A model generated the notes under the pieces. The model saw only the letters and a program-made list of their open reading frames with translations. It made no database searches and had not been told where the DNA came from. A stretch of 6,176 nucleotides of DNA, taken from NCBI GenBank assembly GCA_015661465.1, contig DQVZ01000198.1, positions 1 to 6,176 of the forward strand. Reading direction: 5' to 3'. Below, one piece after another: positions 1-5,513 of this stretch. Source of the stretch: Aquifex aeolicus. Its GTDB lineage: Bacteria > Aquificota > Aquificia > Aquificales > Aquificaceae. The translations under genes and the position numbers were made by a program. Positions within the stretch are counted from its first letter, which is position 1, and each line of letters starts with the position of its first letter.

Positions 1-1
1 C

Positions 2-58
2 TCAGTAGAAGAAATTGTCAAAAAGGTAAAAAACTTCTTCGGAGGGTTAAGTAAATGA
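2..58 (+). CDS. C-terminal end of an unidentified upstream protein (partial)
   Basis: Only the last 18 codons are visible, read in frame 2, giving a tail SVEEIVKKVKNFFGGLSK and a TGA stop at 56-58. The stop overlaps the ATG of the following dehydrogenase in an ATGA arrangement, typical of translationally coupled genes in one operon. The tail looks like a short amphipathic helix rich in Val, Lys and Phe, ending in a flexible Gly-Ser segment. Frame 1 is also open to a TAA at 52-54 but gives a less protein-like, Arg/Lys/Cys-rich tail. The family cannot be identified from so few residues. That a gene ends here is an inference from composition and the overlap. Confidence 0.5.
   Translation, partial: SVEEIVKKVKNFFGGLSK
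41..46 (+). promoter_or_regulatory. Shine-Dalgarno site of the NDUFA9-like dehydrogenase gene
   Basis: GGAGGG lies 8 bases before the ATG at 55 and is complementary to the 16S rRNA 3' end (CCTCC). It lies inside the last codons of the upstream reading frame, so coupled and independent initiation are both possible. It supports ATG 55 as the start. Confidence 0.75.
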
Positions 59-999
59 AAGTTTTTATAACAGGAGCCACAGGTTTTGTCGGAAGATATA
101 TAGTAGAAGAATTATTGAATAACGGATATCAAGTTTATGCGGGAGTAAGAAATCTCAAAAAATTGGAAAACCTGTTCGGTGAAAAGGTTAAAGGTTTCAA
201 AGTTAACTTCGAGGATAAATCCTCTATAAGAAAAGTACTAGAAGATATAAAACCTGACTTTGTAATACATCTGATAGGTATACTCTATGAACTTCCCAGT
301 AAAGGTATAACCTTTTACAAAGTGCATTATATTTTTACACGGAATCTAATCGAAATTTCAAAGGAGATAGGTGTAAAAAAGTTTCTTTTCATGAGTGCTT
401 TGGGAACTCACAATCAAGCTCCTTCTTGGTATCACCAGACGAAAAGATTGGCGGAAAAGGAAGTAATCAATTCAGGGTTGAATTATACAATTTTTAGGCC
501 TTCACTTATTTTAGGCCCAGAACAAAAACTCTTCTTTGATATGTATAAAATTACGAAGTATATTCCGATAATAGCCCTTCCGGATTACGGAAGGTATCTT
601 TTCCAACCTGTAGATGTAAGAGATGTTGCATGTGCTTATATAGAAGCTCTGCGAAATCCTGAAACTGATAAAAGGATTTACGAGCTTTGTGGTACAAAGG
701 TAGTTAGCTTTAAAGAACTTCTCAGGGATATTTTTTCCCATTGGAATAGAAAAGTTTTTATGGTTCCTTTACCAAAGCGGCTTATGTATTACACTGCACT
801 TATAATTGAGAAAATCTTAGAACCTCCTCCTTTCTCCTCTGACCAGATGAAGATGATGTGGAAACCAAACATTTGCGGAGTTATTGCCGACGGAGCAGAA
901 CCTCAAGGAATAAAAGTAATTTGCAAAAGAAAACCTATTTCCTATGAAGAGAGTATCAGGTGGAGTTTGGAAAAATTTGATATAATAATTAAAAGATAA
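55..999 (+). CDS. NAD(P)-binding atypical short-chain dehydrogenase, NDUFA9-like (epimerase family)
   Basis: The 314-residue protein is a Rossmann-fold member of the extended/atypical SDR superfamily. The N-terminus opens with a beta strand and the dinucleotide-binding motif GATGFVG (residues 7-13). An FMSALG strand end (Ser114) and a Y126-x3-K130 pair sit where the SDR catalytic Ser/Tyr/Lys are expected. The block GLNYTIFRPSLILGP (141-155) and QPVDVRDVA (184-192) are typical of the branch annotated as complex I NDUFA9 subunit family or NAD-dependent epimerase. The C-terminal part (about 215-314) would form the small substrate domain. There is no signal peptide, so it is cytoplasmic. Start: ATG 55 has a good Shine-Dalgarno site and overlaps the previous stop. 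It is followed after 26 bp by a cytochrome c peroxidase gene. Bacterial members are often said to act on quinone- or lipid-related substrates, but the substrate cannot be read from the sequence. Family assignment is secure; function is not. Confidence 0.88.
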   Translation: MKVFITGATGFVGRYIVEELLNNGYQVYAGVRNLKKLENLFGEKVKGFKVNFEDKSSIRKVLEDIKPDFVIHLIGILYELPSKGITFYKVHYIFTRNLIEISKEIGVKKFLFMSALGTHNQAPSWYHQTKRLAEKEVINSGLNYTIFRPSLILGPEQKLFFDMYKITKYIPIIALPDYGRYLFQPVDVRDVACAYIEALRNPETDKRIYELCGTKVVSFKELLRDIFSHWNRKVFMVPLPKRLMYYTALIIEKILEPPPFSSDQMKMMWKPNICGVIADGAEPQGIKVICKRKPISYEESIRWSLEKFDIIIKR

Positions 1000-1011
1000 T
1001 AATTCTCAAAT

Positions 1012-1018
1012 AGGAGGT
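1012..1018 (+). promoter_or_regulatory. Strong Shine-Dalgarno site of the cytochrome c peroxidase gene
   Basis: AGGAGGT is an almost full complement of the 16S rRNA 3' end and sits 7 bases before ATG 1026. It is the strongest ribosome binding site in the window and suggests that the peroxidase is translated efficiently and independently of the upstream dehydrogenase. It fixes the start. Confidence 0.85.
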
Positions 1019-1025
1019 AAGTGCT

Positions 1026-2105
1026 ATGAGAAAATTGGTACTTTTTATGGCAATATTTACAGGAGTAGGTATTGCCGCAGCGGAAAAAGCATCTAAAGAA
1101 GATATGGAACTCCTCAAACTTGCAAAACAATTCTTTAAACCTTTACCTGAGGTAGCTGAAAATCCTGAAAACCCAATTACCCCCGAAAAAGTCAAGCTCG
1201 GAAAGATGCTCTATTATGACCCCAGACTTTCTAAAAGCGGACTTATTAGTTGTAATACTTGCCACAACCTTGCAAGGTACGGTGTGGATAACTTGCCTAC
1301 ATCTATAGGACACAGATGGGCTATAGGTCCCAGAAATGCTCCGACGGTATACAACGCTGCAATACACATAGCCCAGTTTTGGGATGGAAGGGCAAAAGAC
1401 GTTGAAGAACAAGCTTTAGGTCCTATATTAAACCCAATTGAAATGGCCAATACAGAGGAAAATGTCGTAAAGACTCTCAAATCCATACCTGAGTACGTTG
1501 AATTGTTTAAAAAGGCATTCCCAAACGATAATGAGCCCTTAAAGTATGAAAACATAGGAAAAGCCATCGGAGCTTTTGAAAGAACTTTAATGACTCCTTC
1601 CAGATTTGATGAGTTTCTAAAAGGAAATACCAACGCTCTTACCGAACAAGAAAAGAGAGGACTAAAAACATTCATTGAAGTCGGATGTGCCGGTTGCCAT
1701 AACGGTGCAGGAGTGGGAGGTCATATGTTTGCAAAATTCGGAGCAATTACGGATTATTGGAAAGTTACATATCCATATGTTCTAAAGGATAAACCTACGA
1801 TAAAAGTAGACTTCGGAAGATTCGGGGTAACCAAAAAAGAAGAAGATATGTTTGTATTCAAGGTTCCATCTTTGAGAAATGTAGAACATACATATCCCTA
1901 TTTCCACGATGGAAGCGTCTGGAGTTTAGAAGACGCTGTTAGAATTATGGCTAAAACTCAACTTGGAAAAGAGCTAACTGACCAACAGGTTAAAGATATA
2001 GTAGCATTCCTAAAAGCACTTACCGGAAAAATACCGAAGCACGCTTTAGAGGTTCCGGTTCTTCCTGCATCTGCCGAGAACACTCCGAAACCAAATGTAA
2101 ATTAA
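1026..2105 (+). CDS. ccpA: Periplasmic diheme cytochrome c peroxidase (CcpA/MauG family)
   Basis: The enzyme reduces H2O2 to water with electrons from small cytochromes or other periplasmic donors. A Sec signal peptide (MRK, then a hydrophobic run, likely cut after AAA near residue 19) sends the 359-residue precursor to the periplasm. Two c-type haem sites are present: CNTCH (76-80), the low-potential peroxidatic haem, and CAGCH (221-225), the high-potential electron-transfer haem. Spacing matches the Pseudomonas aeruginosa enzyme as I remember it: H96 is the removable distal ligand (H71 there), W119 the inter-haem tryptophan in FWDGRA, E139 the catalytic glutamate in NPIEM, M308 the distal Met of the second haem, H294 in YFHDG, and N104, T289 and P291 the bridging calcium site. 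Retention of H96 argues for a classical peroxidase needing reductive activation rather than a MauG-type oxygenase. It follows the dehydrogenase by 26 bp and is probably cotranscribed. Its haems require a cytochrome c maturation system encoded elsewhere. Confidence 0.95.
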   Translation: MRKLVLFMAIFTGVGIAAAEKASKEDMELLKLAKQFFKPLPEVAENPENPITPEKVKLGKMLYYDPRLSKSGLISCNTCHNLARYGVDNLPTSIGHRWAIGPRNAPTVYNAAIHIAQFWDGRAKDVEEQALGPILNPIEMANTEENVVKTLKSIPEYVELFKKAFPNDNEPLKYENIGKAIGAFERTLMTPSRFDEFLKGNTNALTEQEKRGLKTFIEVGCAGCHNGAGVGGHMFAKFGAITDYWKVTYPYVLKDKPTIKVDFGRFGVTKKEEDMFVFKVPSLRNVEHTYPYFHDGSVWSLEDAVRIMAKTQLGKELTDQQVKDIVAFLKALTGKIPKHALEVPVLPASAENTPKPNVN

Positions 2106-2166
2106 ACTCATTTCATCTTTATCTGATTTGTTGGCTTACAATTTTTTTCTTTCTTTATTTGAGTTT
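2104..2166 (+). terminator. Weak candidate terminator region after the peroxidase gene
   Basis: AAACTCA at 2104-2110 is the exact complement of TGAGTTT at 2160-2166, and the second arm is followed by a T-rich stretch. The enclosed 49 bases are themselves T-rich and unstructured. A seven-pair stem, poor in GC, around such a large loop would be unstable, especially in a thermophile. This is therefore a hint of a transcript end, or of a Rho-type T-rich exit region, not a convincing intrinsic terminator. Confidence 0.2.
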
Positions 2167-2172
2167 TTATTT

Positions 2173-2200
2173 TAGACAAAGAGTAATATATTTATTTAAT
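2173..2200 (+). promoter_or_regulatory. Candidate sigma-70-type promoter of the PBP1A-bioF operon
   Basis: A -35-like TAGACA (2173-2178, five of six bases of consensus) and a -10-like TTTAAT (2195-2200, five of six) are separated by 16 bp. A T-rich tract upstream (about 2141-2172) could act as an UP-like element. Transcription would be expected to start at about 2206-2208, essentially on the PBP1A start codon. Alternatives such as TTGAGT (2159-2164) with TAATAT (2184-2189) have poorer spacing. In DNA this AT-rich chance matches are common, so confidence is moderate. Confidence 0.4.
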
Positions 2201-2205
2201 TTGCT

Positions 2206-4377
2206 ATGGTAAAGAAAATATTCCTAGGCTTAGGGACTTTATTATTACTTTTTATTGTCTTTCTTTACACTATTTACAAAAACCTACCGGACCCTAAACT
2301 CCTTGAAACCTGGACACCTCCCCAAGCTTCGGAGGTTTACGATACAAAGGGAAGATATTACGGAACGATAGGAACCCAAAAACGCTTTTACGTCCCGTTG
2401 GAAAAAATTCCTAATCACGTGATAAACGCTTTTATAGCGGTAGAAGACAGGAATTTCTGGCATCATTTCGGAGTAGACCCGTTAGCCATCCTAAGGGCTG
2501 CACTAGCTAACTATAGAGCGGGTAAAATAGTTCAAGGAGGAAGTACCATAACCCAGCAATTAGCTAGAAACCTGTTTCTTACTCCTAAAAGGACTTTTGA
2601 GAGAAAATTAAAAGAAGCACTTCTTGCTATAAAAATCGAAAGGAACTTTAACAAGGAAAAAATCTTGGAGCTGTATTTGAATCAGATATATCTTGGAAGC
2701 GGTAGCTACGGTGTAGAGGCCGCATCTCAGGTTTATTTCGGTAAACATGTTTGGGAACTTTCCTTAGAAGAGGCTGCACTTCTGGCAGGATTACCAAAAG
2801 CTCCTGCAAAGTACAATCCTTTCTATCATCCTGACAGAGCACTTGAACGGAGAAACTTTGTCCTAAAAAGAATGTATGAAGAGGGATTTATCACCCAAGA
2901 AGAATACGAAGAGGCTATAAATAAACCTCTGATTGTCAAGAAGGAGAATAAGTATAAATATTCCGATTATCTGCTAGATATGGTAAAAGAGTATGTCTTT
3001 AAAAAGTACGGAGAACTTGCATATAAGGGGAGACTGAAAATATACACTACCATAGATATCGATTATCAAAGGCAGGCTGAAAAATCTTTAAAAGAAGGTT
3101 TAAACAGGGTTGCAAAAATAATAGGAATACCGTTTCTGCCCGAGACAGAGGAAGATATGAGAAGAGCTTATGAAAAAGAGAAGGAGCTTAAAAAGCTCAA
3201 AAGAGGCAAAGTGTACATAGCAAAGATACTAAAGTATGACGGAAATCTTATGAAAGTAGAGATACACGGGAGAAAATTACACGGAGAAATTAAAAATCTA
3301 AACATAAAGGGACATAAATACGTTTTTGTACGCTACTTATATGGGAATAAAGTAGAAATCATACCAGATTTAGAGGGAAGTTTAGTAAGTATTGATGTAA
3401 AAACAGGAGAAATAAAAGCTATAGTAGGCGGAAGAAGCTATCTTTACTCTCAATTCAACAGGGCAACTAAAGCTTTAAGGCAACCCGGCTCTGCTATAAA
3501 ACCTATAATTTTTATGGGGGCTCTCCTTAAAGGTATGACCCAAATATCAACCATAGATGCTTCTCCAAAACCTTACTACGACCCTTCAAGAGGAGAAGAT
3601 TGGATTCCTAAAAACTATGACGAAAAGGAGTACGGAAGAGTGACATTAAGATACGCTTTAGCTCGTAGTATCAACACTGCAGCAGTGAACTTACTGGATA
3701 AAATAGGTTTTGAAATCGTTCTCGATGTTGGAAAGAAAGTAGGTCTCGATAATTTAAAACCATACTATTCTTTAGCTCTTGGAACTGTTGAAGTAACACT
3801 TCTCGAACTCACATCTGCCTATCAAGTATTTGCAAATTTGGGAACTAAGTGTAAACCTTTCTTTATAAAGAAGATAGTGAGTGCCGATGGAAAGATTCTT
3901 GAAGAAAACAAGCCCCAGTGTAAAGAAGTTCTACCTAAACCCGAAACGAGAGTTTTGGTTGATATGTTGAGAGCTGCAGTCCTTGAAGGTACGGGTATAA
4001 GAGCTCGTTCTATGAAAAGTATAGTAGCCGGTAAAACCGGAACCACGGATGATTATCACGACGCTTGGTTCATAGGATTTTCTCCCCATATAGTCACGGG
4101 CGTCTGGGTCGGTTACGATGTAAAGAAATCCCTCGGAAAGCATATGGCTGGTTCAAGGGTAGCATTGCCGATATGGATAGACTATATGAAGGTAATTACA
4201 GAAATGTACCCTGAAGAAGATTTCGAGCTACCACCTGAAAACATAATAGTGAAGATTAATCCTAAAGACCTGGTAATAGCCGATGAAACTTGTGAAGGAG
4301 TTGATATGGTATTTGTAAAGGGAACAGAACCCCATATTACATGCTCTGATATAAATGCCATTCTTAGTTTAAGATGA
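2206..4377 (+). CDS. mrcA: Penicillin-binding protein 1A, bifunctional peptidoglycan glycosyltransferase/transpeptidase
   Basis: This class A PBP polymerises lipid II into glycan strands and crosslinks the peptides on the outer face of the inner membrane. Of its 723 residues, about 5-24 form one membrane anchor behind a short KK-containing cytoplasmic tip. The GT51 domain (about 60-240) shows EDRNFWHHFG (80-89, catalytic E80), GGSTITQQLARNLF (111-124), and the ERKLKEALLAIKIE and LYLNQIYLGSGSYG blocks. Residues about 330-390 resemble the OB-like insert of PBP1A. The transpeptidase domain has all three motifs: SAIK (nucleophile S429, K432), SIN (488-490) and KTGT (610-613). Length is normal for the family. 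ATG 2206 is the only sensible start: an in-frame TAA lies at 2197-2199 and the anchor begins at once. No Shine-Dalgarno site is visible, hence possible leaderless translation. Its only four cysteines (549, 572, 696, 713) are periplasmic. The stop overlaps bioF in ATGA. Confidence 0.97.
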   Translation: MVKKIFLGLGTLLLLFIVFLYTIYKNLPDPKLLETWTPPQASEVYDTKGRYYGTIGTQKRFYVPLEKIPNHVINAFIAVEDRNFWHHFGVDPLAILRAALANYRAGKIVQGGSTITQQLARNLFLTPKRTFERKLKEALLAIKIERNFNKEKILELYLNQIYLGSGSYGVEAASQVYFGKHVWELSLEEAALLAGLPKAPAKYNPFYHPDRALERRNFVLKRMYEEGFITQEEYEEAINKPLIVKKENKYKYSDYLLDMVKEYVFKKYGELAYKGRLKIYTTIDIDYQRQAEKSLKEGLNRVAKIIGIPFLPETEEDMRRAYEKEKELKKLKRGKVYIAKILKYDGNLMKVEIHGRKLHGEIKNLNIKGHKYVFVRYLYGNKVEIIPDLEGSLVSIDVKTGEIKAIVGGRSYLYSQFNRATKALRQPGSAIKPIIFMGALLKGMTQISTIDASPKPYYDPSRGEDWIPKNYDEKEYGRVTLRYALARSINTAAVNLLDKIGFEIVLDVGKKVGLDNLKPYYSLALGTVEVTLLELTSAYQVFANLGTKCKPFFIKKIVSADGKILEENKPQCKEVLPKPETRVLVDMLRAAVLEGTGIRARSMKSIVAGKTGTTDDYHDAWFIGFSPHIVTGVWVGYDVKKSLGKHMAGSRVALPIWIDYMKVITEMYPEEDFELPPENIIVKINPKDLVIADETCEGVDMVFVKGTEPHITCSDINAILSLR

Positions 4378-5513
4378 AGTGGCTAAAAAGGGAACTTGAA
4401 GAAATAAAAAAACAAAACCTATATAGGGAAAGGATAAACGTAGAGAGTTTAAAAGATTTCTGTTCTAATGACTATCTTGGTTTGAGAAAACATCCCGAGG
4501 TTATCGAAGCGAGCATTAAAGCTCTGAAAGACTACGGACTTGGCTCTGGAGCTTCCCAACTGGTATCAGGGTATACTAAATATCATAAAGAACTGGAAGA
4601 AAAGCTAGCTCAGTTTAAAGGTGTTCAGAAGTGTCTGCTCTTCGGAAGCGGTTTCTTGGCAAATGTAGGGGCTATACAGGTTTTAGTAGGTGAGGGAGAT
4701 TTAATACTGAGTGATGAACTCAATCATGCATCCATCATCGACGGAGTTAGACTCTCAAAAGCTGATAAAAAAGTATTCAAGCACTTGGATTACGATAGCG
4801 TAGAAGAGTTTTTAAAAAAGAACAGAAAGAATTACAGGAAAGTTTTAATTGTTACCGATACGGTTTTCAGTATGGATGGAGATATAGCGGATTTAAGAAG
4901 GTTAACGAGAATATGTGAAGAATATGACTGTATACTTTACATAGATGAGGCACACTCTACAGCAACCATAGGAAGGGGGGGATTGGACTATTTTGGGCTT
5001 AAACATAAGGATTACATAATTGTTATGGGTACTCTTTCAAAAGCACTGGGAGGGTACGGAGCATTTATATGCGGAACAGAACTTCTAATAGAATTTCTGA
5101 TAAATAAAGTGCGGAGTTTAATATTTTCCACATCACTACCCCCTAATGTCTGTGCAGGGGTAAAAAAAGCGCTAGAAATCATCGAAAATAATCCCAAAAT
5201 GATAGACGACTTGAGAATAATCGAAAATAAATTAATAAAAATTTTTAAAGAACTTCAACTTGAATTTAAATACTTTAAAACTCCGATAATTCCTATAATG
5301 GTTTATCAAGAAGAAAAAGCTTTAAGGCTTAGAAATGCCCTTTTAAGGGAAGGTGTTTTTCTACAAGCCATAAGATATCCCACTGTGCCAAAAGGAAAAG
5401 CAAGGTTAAGATTGACAGCTTCCCTTAACTATACGGATAAGGATTTAGAATTTCTCAAAGTCGCTCTAAAAAAGAGTTTTGAAAGGGAGAGCAAGTTAGA
5501 AAGACCAGTTTAA
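4374..5513 (+). CDS. bioF: 8-amino-7-oxononanoate (KAPA) synthase, biotin biosynthesis
   Basis: BioF is a cytoplasmic PLP enzyme that condenses pimeloyl-ACP or pimeloyl-CoA with L-alanine to give KAPA, the first step of biotin ring assembly. The 379-residue protein has the alpha-oxoamine synthase signatures: SNDYLGL (31-37), a Gly/Ser loop GSGASQLVSGY (57-67), NHASIIDG (117-124), the PLP-ring aspartate in YIDEAHS (D191, H194), the Schiff-base lysine K223 in GTLSKALGGYG, and RYPTVPKGKARLRLT (334-348) with R346 for substrate carboxylate binding. That last block favours BioF over the related Kbl, HemA and serine palmitoyltransferase. The family usually has Arg in the Gly/Ser loop where this protein has Gln62. 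ATG 4374 overlaps the PBP1A stop and has no clear Shine-Dalgarno site, so it is probably translated by coupling. The last nine or so residues look unconserved. No other bio genes are visible. Confidence 0.93.
   Translation: MKWLKRELEEIKKQNLYRERINVESLKDFCSNDYLGLRKHPEVIEASIKALKDYGLGSGASQLVSGYTKYHKELEEKLAQFKGVQKCLLFGSGFLANVGAIQVLVGEGDLILSDELNHASIIDGVRLSKADKKVFKHLDYDSVEEFLKKNRKNYRKVLIVTDTVFSMDGDIADLRRLTRICEEYDCILYIDEAHSTATIGRGGLDYFGLKHKDYIIVMGTLSKALGGYGAFICGTELLIEFLINKVRSLIFSTSLPPNVCAGVKKALEIIENNPKMIDDLRIIENKLIKIFKELQLEFKYFKTPIIPIMVYQEEKALRLRNALLREGVFLQAIRYPTVPKGKARLRLTASLNYTDKDLEFLKVALKKSFERESKLERPV
4975..4981 (+). repeat. G7 homopolymer tract inside bioF
   Basis: Seven consecutive G bases encode part of I-G-R-G-G-L just after the DEAH motif. 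In this AT-rich window it is the clearest G run. Slippage of one base would truncate or scramble the protein before the PLP lysine K223. Nothing shows that it varies; it may simply reflect Gly and Arg codons side by side. Confidence 0.6.
5496..5513. other. Tail-to-tail overlap of bioF and the FadL-like gene
   Basis: Both coding regions use these 18 bp. The codons are aligned opposite each other: the bioF stop TAA (5511-5513) lies opposite the Leu TTA codon of GLNWSF, and the barrel gene's stop lies opposite the bioF Leu375 TTA codon. There is no intergenic DNA for a terminator between the two convergent genes. Confidence 0.85.

Noticed and set aside
981..986. A perfect TATAAT -10 hexamer near the end of the dehydrogenase gene, 40 bp before the peroxidase start
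   Set aside because: It encodes part of the Asp-Ile-Ile-Ile tail in AT-rich DNA and has no -35 match at usable spacing. Cotranscription with the dehydrogenase is the simpler view, though an activator-dependent promoter cannot be excluded.
1214..1675. A 153-codon open frame on the minus strand inside the peroxidase gene
   Set aside because: It lies wholly antisense to a gene with complete haem and catalytic motifs, has no ribosome site and shows no recognisable domain. It is a shadow of the coding strand.
1026..2105. MauG-like or lipoprotein form of the peroxidase
   Set aside because: The distal ligand H96 is present at the spacing of classical peroxidases, and the signal peptide ends in AAA-E with no lipobox cysteine.
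5180..5232. Repeated ATCGAAAATAA in bioF
   Set aside because: It comes from two nearby Ile-Glu-Asn stretches with AT-rich codons and does not extend beyond about 11 bases. It is probably chance.
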